From the NCBI GenBank assembly GCA_022361535.1, contig JAKSAU010000140.1, forward strand, positions 1-5,408: DNA of 5,408 bases, given 5' to 3'. The first letter of the stretch is position 1. The number at the start of each line of letters is the position of its first letter. The position numbers and the translations under genes are program-made. Origin of the DNA: Desulfobacterales bacterium. Lineage in GTDB: Bacteria; Desulfobacterota; Desulfobacteria; Desulfobacterales; Desulfobacteraceae. Positions 1 to 5,383 of the stretch are shown here, one piece after another. A model generated the notes under the pieces. That model was not told the DNA's origin and did no database searches. It worked only from the letters and a program-made list of their open reading frames with translations.

Positions 1-84
1 TATGAGGGTAGCAATTCCAGGCAGCAGCAGTAAAATTAAGCCGCCCAATGTAATCAGGGCTATTTTTCGTTTGGTATAATTCAT
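1..84 (-). CDS. livM: LivM-like branched-chain amino acid ABC transporter permease, N-terminal fragment
   Basis: This is the first 28 codons of a membrane protein that continues beyond the left edge. It starts MNYTKRK and then enters a hydrophobic stretch (ALITLGGLILLLLPGIATL), a positively charged cytoplasmic tip followed by a first membrane helix, as in LivM permeases. The ATG at 84-82 shares its A with the TGA stop of the LivH-like gene (TGATG). No good Shine-Dalgarno is visible in front of it, so translation is probably coupled to livH. LivM pairs with LivH to form the inner-membrane channel of the HAAT-family importer. The identity rests mainly on gene order (binding protein, LivH, then this gene) and on the N-terminal pattern, since no diagnostic motif falls inside the fragment. 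Confidence 0.8.
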   Translation of the reverse strand, partial: MNYTKRKIALITLGGLILLLLPGIATLI

Positions 85-998
85 CAGTTATGGGCAGGAA
101 AAAGTCCTTGCGGCTTCCACACGAGAATGGCAGCCATTAGAATATAAATGGACATGGAGGCTATGGAGGCGGCAGCCCCGTCTGCATGAGCTGCAGGGAA
201 TACAAGGCGGAACAGATCCGGTAAAAAGGCTCTTCCTAAAGTATCCACAAGTCCCACAAGCAGGGCGCCTGCAAGGGCACCACGGACAGACCCGATACCG
301 CCGATGACAATCACCACAAAGGTGAGGATGAGGATGCTTTCTCCCATACCTGATTCCACGGCCAAAATCGGCCCTGCCATCACGCCGGCAAGACCTGCCA
401 AAAGAGCTCCTAAGCCAAACACCCAGGTATAAAGCAGGCGAATGTTAACCCCCAGCGCACCGACCATGGCTCGGTTGGAGGCACCTGCCCGGATCTGCAT
501 CCCAAGTTTTGTTTTAGAAAAAAGAACCCACAGGAACAGGGCAACTCCCAGCCCAACAAAGATGACGGCCAGCCGGTAAACCGGGTATATCATACCCGGC
601 AGCAGTTCAACACTTCCGCCAAGCCAAACCGGGACATCCATGAACAAAGGCTGGCGGCCCCAGATAATACGGGTTAGCTCATTGAAAAACATGATCAGGC
701 CAAAGGTAGCCAAAACCTGGTCAAGATGCTCCCGGTGGTAGAGGCGGCGGAAGATTAGAAACTCAACAGCCATACCCACTGCGGCAGCTGCAGGAAGGGC
801 TGCTAAAAGCCCTAAGATAAATGAGCCTGTACTGGCGGCAACTGAAGCGCACACATAGGCCCCGATCATGTAAAAAGAACCATGGGCAAGGTTTATGACC
901 TGCATGATACCAAAAATCAGGGTTAAGCCTGCTGACATCAAAAAAAGCGTGATCCCAAGCTGGAGCCCGTTCAAAAGCTGTTCTGCAAATAATAGCAT
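84..998 (-). CDS. livH: LivH-like branched-chain amino acid ABC transporter permease
   Basis: This is a 304-residue integral inner-membrane permease of the HAAT importer family and would form half of the channel with the LivM-like protein. The N-terminus (LLNGLQLGITLFLMSAGLTLIFGI, then INLAHGSFYMIGAY at about 35-48) is typical of LivH. The cytoplasmic loop at about 168-185 (QIRAGASNRAMVGALGVN) corresponds to the segment that docks on the ATPases, followed by LLAGLAGVMAGPI (199-211). GGIGSVRGALAGALLVG (233-249) and the ending ILVWKPQGLFPA are further family signatures. The length is normal (usual range about 290-310). The ATG at 998 has only a weak ribosome-binding site but lies at the family's usual N-terminus. 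The gene follows the binding-protein gene after a 56-bp gap holding a stem-loop, and it overlaps livM by one base. The ATPase genes are expected beyond the left edge. The substrate cannot be read from the permease. Confidence 0.93.
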   Translation of the reverse strand: MLLFAEQLLNGLQLGITLFLMSAGLTLIFGIMQVINLAHGSFYMIGAYVCASVAASTGSFILGLLAALPAAAAVGMAVEFLIFRRLYHREHLDQVLATFGLIMFFNELTRIIWGRQPLFMDVPVWLGGSVELLPGMIYPVYRLAVIFVGLGVALFLWVLFSKTKLGMQIRAGASNRAMVGALGVNIRLLYTWVFGLGALLAGLAGVMAGPILAVESGMGESILILTFVVIVIGGIGSVRGALAGALLVGLVDTLGRAFLPDLFRLVFPAAHADGAAASIASMSIYILMAAILVWKPQGLFPAHN

Positions 999-1010
999 AA
1001 AGACACAAAC

Positions 1011-1042
1011 GTGGGGCTTCAGATAACCACCTTCAGCCCCAC
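1011..1042 (-). repeat. intergenic stem-loop between binding-protein gene and livH
   Basis: Perfect 8-bp inverted repeat: GTGGGGCT (1011-1018) and AGCCCCAC (1035-1042), with a 16-nt loop. In the transcript it lies just after the stop of the binding-protein gene and 12 nt before the livH start. No U-tract follows it on the minus strand (CGTTTGTGTC), so it is not a typical terminator. Such stems between a binding-protein gene and its permease genes often protect the upstream mRNA and give more binding protein than permease. That role is inferred here. Confidence 0.6.
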
Positions 1043-1054
1043 CAAAAAATTTAT

Positions 1055-2224
1055 CTACATCTTGCAGTCGCCAAGATAGGCATCCACGTGGTTGGAGAAT
1101 ACTTTTCTAATGGTTTTGTTGGTAAAACCGGCATCAGTTTTGATGACCTCGCGAATATAGAGATCCTGAACCGGGTGCTGGTTGGCACCAAAGCTGAAAT
1201 TACCCCTGACAGATTCAAAATCCGCTTTTTTCAAGGCTGCTTTAAACGCATTCATGTCTGAAAGATCTCCACCCAGGGACTTAAGGGCGCTGCCGATAAG
1301 GCGTGCTGTATCATAGCCTTGGCTGGCGTAAAGTGTGGGCATACGGCCATAAGCAGCTTGATAAGCGGCAACAAACTGGGTGTTGGCAGGGTTATCCAAA
1401 TCGTGGGTCCACTGGGAGCCGTTCTTTACGCCCAAAGCAGCCGGGCCAACAGCTTTAAGTATCCGTTCGTCAAAGGAAAAGGCAGGACCGTATACAGGAA
1501 TCTGATCAGCCAATCCGGCCTGGGAATACTGCTTCAAGAAATTGATACCCATACCGCCCGGTAAAAAGAAAAAGACAGCTGAAGGGTTGGCTGCACGAAG
1601 TGCTGCAATCTCGGCAGCATAATCAGCCTGGCCAAGCTTGGTGTAGACTTCACCTGTGATATCACCCTTGTAATAGCGCTTGAAGCCTGCCAGATGGTCT
1701 TTTCCTGCCGGATAGTTGGGCGCCAGCAAATAAACACTTTTATGACCGGCTTCAGTGACATACTGCCCAACGACCTCATCAAGATTATCATTCTGGTAGG
1801 AGACACTGAAATAATTTTCACTGCAGCCTTTTCCAGCCAGTTTTGATGGGGCGGCATTTGCACTGAGATACACCACATCCTGGCGAACCACCTTGGGGAC
1901 AACTGCCATTGCTACATTGGAGAACACGATACCGGTGAGAATCTTGGCCTTGTCCTTTTTAATATAGCGTTCTGCAATTTGTTTACCTTTTTCAGGCTTC
2001 CGGCCGTCATCTTCTACCATGAGATCAACAGGTATTCCGCCCAATTTCCCGCCTTCCTGTTCAATGGCCAGTTTAAAGCCGTCACGAATATCTTCACCAA
2101 GATATCCGGCTTTAGTAGACAGGGTGGTGATCATTCCGATCTTCACAGGCTCGGAAGCCCATAGAATCCCTGCAGTCAATACAAGTAACAGGGTCAATAG
2201 TAATACACTCATTTTTTTTGCCAT
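1055..2224 (-). CDS. periplasmic substrate-binding protein of a branched-chain-amino-acid-type (HAAT) ABC transporter
   Basis: This is a 389-residue type 1 periplasmic binding protein (LivJ/LivK superfamily, Peripla_BP_6-like) that delivers substrate to the LivHM permease. The start at 2224 is preferred over the upstream in-frame ATG at 2320. It follows AAAGGAGG at 5 nt and opens with a signal peptide: MAKK, a hydrophobic core LLLTLLLVLTAGILWA, and cleavage near residues 23-24. The mature protein begins EPVKIGMITTLS, followed by GYLGEDIRDGFKLAIEQ (41-56) and the hinge-side pattern VEDDGRKPEKGKQIAERYI (70-88), both typical of the family. Further conserved segments are YLSANAAPSKLAGKGC (119-134), LAPNYPAGKDHLAGFKRYYKG and FFLPGGMGINFLKQY. 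Two cysteines (134 and 387, in the ending GDCKM) may form a disulfide. From memory, this pattern matches a subgroup near aromatic-acid catabolism genes (Nba-like) better than true LivJ, so no gene symbol is given. The length is normal. Confidence 0.9.
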   Translation of the reverse strand: MAKKMSVLLLTLLLVLTAGILWASEPVKIGMITTLSTKAGYLGEDIRDGFKLAIEQEGGKLGGIPVDLMVEDDGRKPEKGKQIAERYIKKDKAKILTGIVFSNVAMAVVPKVVRQDVVYLSANAAPSKLAGKGCSENYFSVSYQNDNLDEVVGQYVTEAGHKSVYLLAPNYPAGKDHLAGFKRYYKGDITGEVYTKLGQADYAAEIAALRAANPSAVFFFLPGGMGINFLKQYSQAGLADQIPVYGPAFSFDERILKAVGPAALGVKNGSQWTHDLDNPANTQFVAAYQAAYGRMPTLYASQGYDTARLIGSALKSLGGDLSDMNAFKAALKKADFESVRGNFSFGANQHPVQDLYIREVIKTDAGFTNKTIRKVFSNHVDAYLGDCKM

Positions 2225-2229
2225 GGCAG

Positions 2230-2237
2230 CCTCCTTT
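2230..2237 (-). promoter_or_regulatory. Shine-Dalgarno that fixes the binding-protein start
   Basis: On the minus strand AAAGGAGG is followed by CTGCC and then the ATG at 2224. The strong match and 5-nt spacing, together with the signal peptide that begins right after it, identify this start. The longer open frame to 2320 would put 32 non-hydrophobic residues before the signal peptide. Confidence 0.85.
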
Positions 2238-2262
2238 GCTGTACCGGGATATTTGCTTGCGC

Positions 2263-2282
2263 TGTTTCTATGAATAGAAACA
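2263..2282. promoter_or_regulatory. perfect palindrome, candidate operator of the liv-type operon
   Basis: Perfect inverted repeat: TGTTTCTAT (2263-2271), two central bases GA, then ATAGAAACA (2274-2282). It lies 39 bp upstream of the binding-protein ATG and would cover the predicted transcription start and the edge of the -10 box. A 9-bp arm, 2-bp centre palindrome at this place is what a dimeric repressor (TetR or GntR type, for example) would use. In the transcript it could also fold as an 8-bp stem with a four-base loop and act as a 5' mRNA stabiliser. The symmetry is seen directly. The regulator and the function are inferred. Confidence 0.55.
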
Positions 2283-2309
2283 TATACAGAGCCTGATAAA
2301 AAAATGCAA
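2281..2309 (-). promoter_or_regulatory. possible promoter of the binding-protein/liv operon
   Basis: On the minus strand TTGCAT (complement of 2304-2309) is separated by exactly 17 bp from TATATG (complement of 2281-2286). Each box matches the sigma-70 consensus only in part (3/6 and 4/6). The start would fall near 2274, giving a leader of about 50 nt. An alternative -10-like TATACA lies at 2333-2338 but has no good -35. This is a weak call, made mainly from position and from the palindrome that overlaps it. Confidence 0.3.
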
Positions 2310-2317
2310 GGCATTTT
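2301..2317. repeat. short inverted repeat overlapping the possible liv -35 box
   Basis: AAAATGC (2301-2307), AAG, then GCATTTT (2311-2317): a perfect 7-bp inverted repeat with a 3-base centre. It covers the candidate -35 hexamer of the leftward promoter. It could be a second protein-binding site or a chance hairpin in an AT-rich stretch. Confidence 0.35.
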
Positions 2318-2465
2318 CACTGAATACCCAAATGTATAATTAGTATTCTTAACCCAGGTACCATTGAAATACAGAAAGCCGACCTTACGACAAGGACTTG
2401 AACAAGACTTGATCCCGGCTCAGCTTTTATTTAAATCGGGTTCACCAGAAACCGCAAGTTAGTGA

Positions 2466-2494
2466 TTGAAAGGTAATTATTCTCGTGCTATAGG
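2466..2494 (+). promoter_or_regulatory. sigma-70-type promoter of the riboswitch-symporter unit
   Basis: TTGAAA (2466-2471, 5/6 to consensus), a 17-bp spacer, then TATAGG (2489-2494, 4/6) with an upstream TG one base before it (extended -10, TGC-TATAGG). Transcription would start near 2501, about 50 nt ahead of the riboswitch core. The rest of the 2320-2540 intergenic stretch shows no gene. It only separates this promoter from the leftward one. Confidence 0.6.
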
Positions 2495-2549
2495 ATATTT
2501 TCTTTTCAATTTTCCTAACTAAATTGGGCATTGAAAGGATATGATCCAA

Positions 2550-2712
2550 AAGAGAGGCTTTTTGGTTAAGGGAACTCGGTGGGAATCCGGGGCGGACCCG
2601 CCGCTGTAAGTGGGGACAAAAGCCGTAAAATGTCACTGTGCTGTAAGTTAATGATTCGAAGCAGCATGGGAAGACACGGCAAGTAGGATGATCCACAAGC
2701 CAGAATATCTTG
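2550..2712 (+). ncRNA. cobalamin (B12) riboswitch aptamer
   Basis: The conserved blocks of the cobalamin riboswitch appear in order and with normal spacing. They are GGTTAAGGGAA (2564-2574), GGTGGGAATCC (2578-2588), GCGGACCCGCCGCTGT (2592-2607), the GCCACTG-like GTCACTG (2632-2638), a variable hairpin closed by GCTG/CAGC (2640-2643, 2662-2665), GGGAAGACAC (2668-2677) and AGCCAGAA (2698-2705). GGCT (2556-2559) can pair with AGCC (2698-2701) to close the core. The aptamer senses adenosylcobalamin or a related corrinoid and normally lowers expression of the gene behind it when B12 is plentiful. It lies about 100 nt ahead of the symporter start on the same strand. The outer boundaries are approximate. 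Confidence 0.95.
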
Positions 2713-2808
2713 ACAAAAGCTTTTGAAAAAACTTCCCGGAGAGACGGTAAATCCCCGGGCTGAATAAGTGTAGGTCTGTGGAATGCGGCTTACCTGGGAG
2801 GTTTTAAT
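2713..2808 (+). promoter_or_regulatory. riboswitch expression platform with Shine-Dalgarno sequestration
   Basis: The strong ribosome-binding site GGGAGG (2796-2801) lies 7 nt before the symporter ATG. Segment A (2732-2739, CTTCCCGG) can pair along all eight bases with 2794-2801 and so hide it (two G-U pairs). Segment B (2755-2759, CCGGG) can instead pair with A (2735-2739), freeing the site. B extended to 2754-2759 can also pair with 2793-2798. No U-run follows any of these stems, so control is probably at translation rather than by termination. GGTCTG (2773-2778) can pair with CGGACC (2593-2598) in the aptamer's L5 region, as the known kissing-loop contact requires. These pairings were read by eye and no folding energy was computed. 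Confidence 0.6.
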
Positions 2809-4359
2809 ATGGATGCATACCATTTGTTTCTTATCCTGTTGTCTATTTACATCGGTTTCCTGGTTTTCACCGGGTTTTATTTCAATAAAAAACAAAAGTC
2901 CCAGACAGATTTCTGGCTGGCCGGAAAATCAGCCGGATTTATTTCCATCGGGTTTTCAGCTGCGGCATCATGGCTGACGGCAGGGGCCTTGCTGGCCGTC
3001 ATCGGTTTCTACATGCTCCTTGGCATGGGATCGATCTGGGGGTTTGTGGCACCCAATATCCTGGCACTGTTTATCATTGCATTTTTTGTTAAGAAAATTA
3101 AATCTCTGCCTGCCATCACCCAGCCAGAACTGCTTGAAATGAGGTACGGCTCTCATTTAAGGCTGCCCGTTGCCCTGATCATCACTGTTGTGATGATCCT
3201 GTTTGCCGTGGCAGACATCAAGGGCTTTGCCCTGGTTCTCCAGGTCTTTTACGGCATTGATCAAACAGTCGCTGCACTGATTGTGGGACTTGCCGTGGCG
3301 GTTTATGTAACCATGGGCGGGTTATCTGCCGTAATTGCGACGGATGTAGTCCAATTTATCTGTCTTTCCCTGTTTATCCTGGTGATGGCGGCGGTTGTTA
3401 TGACCGGAGCCGGCTCCGCCGCGGACCTGTCCTTAGGCAGCCTGCTGGCCCAAGCCCCGGAAAACTGGTGGAACCCGGCCTCCATTGGTTTACCCATGGT
3501 GCTGATATTTGTCCTGGCCATTGTTCCCGGCTGGATCACAGAACAGGACCCCTGGCAACGGGTATGGGCGGCAAAAGATGAAAAATCCGCCCGAAACGGC
3601 ATGTTTTTAGGTTCTTTTCTCGTGGCCGTGGTGTTTGGTGCCTGTGCCCTTATTGCGCTGGGGTTGAACGTGATTTACCCGGAAATCGCCAAGGCCGGAT
3701 TTCCCATGGGCATGGCCAAAGCAGAGCCCGCCCTGCTCACCTTTATCATGGAAAGTCAATTTTCAAACATAAGTCTGGCGTTATGTGCGGTTGCCCTGGC
3801 CACAGCAGCGATGTCCTGCACTGATACTTTTGCCGCATCTGGTGCGTCCTGTGTTTCAAGGGATGTTTTCCAGCGGTTTCTTTACAAGGATGCCTCTTCA
3901 AAACAGGTCCGGCTGGTGAACCGGATCAGTGTCCTGCTCATCGTTTTTCTGGCGACCCTGGGCTCTTTTTTCATCACCAGTATTATTGATGCCATCCATA
4001 TTGCCACATTCATTGCATCTGCATCTTACTTTTTCGTGCTCATGGGAGGTCTTTACTGGAAACGGGCCACTGGAGCAGGAGCTGTGGCATCGCTTTGGAC
4101 AGGGTTTGTTGCCCAGACAGGACTCGTTATTTTTGATCTAATCAAAACAGCCCCTATGGCCCCGCCATACCTTGAAAGCATCCACCCGGTTTTCATGGGA
4201 CATGGTGTGATCATTGCCATGCTGATCTCAGGAACGGTTTTTGTTTGTGTATCTTTGGTTACAGCTCCCAGCTCAGAAAAACAACTGGCTCCTTTTTTCA
4301 ATGATACAAGGCTCAGCGAACCGGATACGATTAAAAAGGAATATGGATTAAATCACTAA
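2809..4359 (+). CDS. sodium:solute symporter (SSS) family transporter under B12 riboswitch control
   Basis: This is a 516-residue polytopic inner-membrane protein with about 13 hydrophobic segments, a normal size for the SSS family (PutP, PanF, vSGLT). The first helix is at about 5-25, followed by DFWLAGKSAGFISIGFSAAASW (34-55), where the family has its broken, sodium-binding helix. The SSS signature is present as YVTMGGLSAVIATDVVQF (166-183). WITEQDPWQRVWAAKDEKSARNG (242-264) matches the conserved loop between middle helices, and AMSCTDTFAASGASCVSRDVF (334-354) matches the second sodium-site helix, with Ser336 in place of PutP Ser340. The position of PutP Asp55 is Trp55 here and that of Thr341 is Cys337 (alignment from memory). 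The start follows GGGAGG at 7 nt. Members carry proline, pantothenate, sugars, carboxylates, betaines and other solutes, and this substrate cannot be told from sequence. The upstream cobalamin riboswitch suggests a link to B12, a precursor, or B12-dependent catabolism. The gene appears monocistronic. Confidence 0.93.
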   Translation: MDAYHLFLILLSIYIGFLVFTGFYFNKKQKSQTDFWLAGKSAGFISIGFSAAASWLTAGALLAVIGFYMLLGMGSIWGFVAPNILALFIIAFFVKKIKSLPAITQPELLEMRYGSHLRLPVALIITVVMILFAVADIKGFALVLQVFYGIDQTVAALIVGLAVAVYVTMGGLSAVIATDVVQFICLSLFILVMAAVVMTGAGSAADLSLGSLLAQAPENWWNPASIGLPMVLIFVLAIVPGWITEQDPWQRVWAAKDEKSARNGMFLGSFLVAVVFGACALIALGLNVIYPEIAKAGFPMGMAKAEPALLTFIMESQFSNISLALCAVALATAAMSCTDTFAASGASCVSRDVFQRFLYKDASSKQVRLVNRISVLLIVFLATLGSFFITSIIDAIHIATFIASASYFFVLMGGLYWKRATGAGAVASLWTGFVAQTGLVIFDLIKTAPMAPPYLESIHPVFMGHGVIIAMLISGTVFVCVSLVTAPSSEKQLAPFFNDTRLSEPDTIKKEYGLNH

Positions 4360-4371
4360 ACCGTCAACATC

Positions 4372-4429
4372 AAAAAAGTTTCCCGGAACTGGAGATTTTC
4401 TTCAATTGAAATCCGTTACGGGAAACTTT
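4372..4429 (-). terminator. terminator between convergent symporter and HAD genes, probably bidirectional
   Basis: Perfect 11-bp inverted repeat: AAAGTTTCCCG (4375-4385) and CGGGAAACTTT (4419-4429). The 33-nt interior contains the palindrome TTCAATTGAA, which can form a smaller hairpin. Read on the minus strand the stem ends in six T (4377-4372), a good rho-independent terminator 30 bp after the HAD gene stop. Read on the plus strand it lies 15 bp after the symporter stop but has only a short T-run, so it may end that transcript less efficiently. Confidence 0.75.
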
Positions 4430-4458
4430 AAACCAATTATAGTGGTATAGTTGGCCGT

Positions 4459-5127
4459 CTATGGTGCACTATAGATCAGATCATTGAGAGAGATAATCTC
4501 AGGAACTTTTTCATATTTTCCAGCCATTTTTCTATTAAGCCATACGCCTGTCAGACCAGAATCCTTTGCAGCTTTTGCATCTGTTACTTCCTGATCGCCT
4601 ATGTACCAGCATTGTGATGGTTCCATGCCTGCTTTTTCAACAGCATGAAGAAAAATTCTTGGATCAGGCTTAAAAATCTCAATATCCCCGGATATGACAA
4701 CAGTACTAAAATAGTGGTCAATTCCTGTTTTCCTAAGCTTATGTCTTTGCAGTTCCTTGTCGCCGTTTGAGATAATTCCCTTTGGGATATCCTTGTATCT
4801 ATCAAGCATGGGGAGCACATCATAGTAGAGCTGCCAGTTTTCTTCATAGGCAGTAAGATACTCACTTATAATGGTTTCGGTTTCCTGCTCATTACATGTA
4901 TTTTTGAAAACTTCTTTAACTATTCCCTGGCACAGTCTCTGAAAGTTAAATTTGCCGTCTCTATACTTTTGTTTCAATTTCTCGGCTGTTTCATTCCAAA
5001 TGTTAGAAAACTCATCTTCAGAGTAGAATTCCTGCAATTGCTGATTTTGATTGTATATTGAAATTGCAGCCAATGACTCTGCTGTATCATTATCCAGCAG
5101 AGTGTTATCTATGTCAAAGAATAGCAT
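4459..5127 (-). CDS. HAD-superfamily hydrolase (phosphatase-like, subfamily IA)
   Basis: This is a 222-residue soluble, presumably cytoplasmic protein with all four HAD motifs. Motif I is FFDIDNTLLD with nucleophile Asp5 and acid/base Asp7, motif II is GIISNGD with Ser120, motif III is Lys153 in EIFKPDPRIF, and motif IV is GDQEVTD with Asp178 and Asp183. The helical insert between motifs I and II (about 15-100) is the C1 cap typical of subfamily I. The layout resembles YjjG-type nucleotidases and other small phosphomonoesterases, but the substrate cannot be assigned. The ATG at 5127 is preceded by AAGGA at an 8-nt spacing. Base composition is clearly lower in GC than in the liv and symporter genes (19 of 60 bases in 4861-4920, against 33 of 60 in 1321-1380), which suggests a different origin. 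It stands alone between the rRNA operon end and the convergent symporter. Confidence 0.9.
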   Translation of the reverse strand: MLFFDIDNTLLDNDTAESLAAISIYNQNQQLQEFYSEDEFSNIWNETAEKLKQKYRDGKFNFQRLCQGIVKEVFKNTCNEQETETIISEYLTAYEENWQLYYDVLPMLDRYKDIPKGIISNGDKELQRHKLRKTGIDHYFSTVVISGDIEIFKPDPRIFLHAVEKAGMEPSQCWYIGDQEVTDAKAAKDSGLTGVWLNRKMAGKYEKVPEIISLNDLIYSAP

Positions 5128-5159
5128 CTGATATGTCCTTTTATGGTTAAAAGCATTTA

Positions 5160-5188
5160 TATATAGCAGATTAAAAACCCAATCACAA
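5160..5188 (-). promoter_or_regulatory. likely promoter of the HAD hydrolase gene
   Basis: On the minus strand TTGTGA (complement of 5183-5188) is followed after exactly 17 bp by TATATA (complement of 5160-5165). Each box matches four of six consensus positions. Transcription would begin near 5153, leaving a leader of about 25 nt that includes the AAGGA ribosome-binding site. The remaining stretch 5189-5334, up to the rRNA terminator, shows no gene or RNA that I recognise. Confidence 0.45.
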
Positions 5189-5334
5189 AATCAGTTTTTT
5201 TGTAATGCTACTTGAATCCAAGACTATGTGATCTGTTGTGGTAAGCAGGTTAAAAAATATGAATCTCTACAATTGCAGTGTTGATGTGCAAGCAGTTGCT
5301 GTTCTAAGTTTATGGGAGGCAATTTCATAAATAC

Positions 5335-5373
5335 AAAAAGCCCTGATCGTTTTCAATAAACGATCAGGGCTTT
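5335..5373 (-). terminator. rho-independent terminator of the rRNA operon
   Basis: Perfect 16-bp stem: 5337-5352 pairs with 5358-5373 across a 5-base loop, with GC-rich GCCCTGATCG in the middle. On the minus strand the stem runs straight into five T (5339-5335). It lies about 10 bp after the 3' end of the 5S rRNA, the usual place for the end of an rRNA operon. Confidence 0.92.
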
Positions 5374-5383
5374 CAAAGAATAA

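Noticed and set aside
2225..2320. Extension of the binding protein to the upstream ATG at 2320.
   Set aside because: It would place 32 residues in front of a clear signal peptide, and the strong AAAGGAGG directly precedes the ATG at 2224. The extension also overlaps the promoter-like palindrome.
2391..2412. Imperfect direct repeat CAAGGACTTGA and CAAGACTTGA.
   Set aside because: Only two short, inexact copies, with no third copy and no promoter box it would serve. Treated as chance.
2735..2759. The CCCGG/CCGGG stem as a rho-independent terminator.
   Set aside because: It is followed by CTGAATAAG with no U-run, so it is read as part of a translational switch rather than a terminator.
2442..2895. 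Minus-strand open frames across the riboswitch region.
   Set aside because: They run antisense to a well-supported cobalamin riboswitch and the symporter start, have no recognisable domains, and look like chance frames.
2783..2977. Plus-strand open frame beginning at ATG 2783.
   Set aside because: It lacks a ribosome-binding site and overlaps the symporter start in another frame. The symporter ATG at 2809 has GGGAGG at the right distance.
5312..5359. Tiny plus-strand frame starting ATGGGAGGC.
   Set aside because: It is 15 codons long, runs into the rRNA terminator stem and has no ribosome-binding site of its own.
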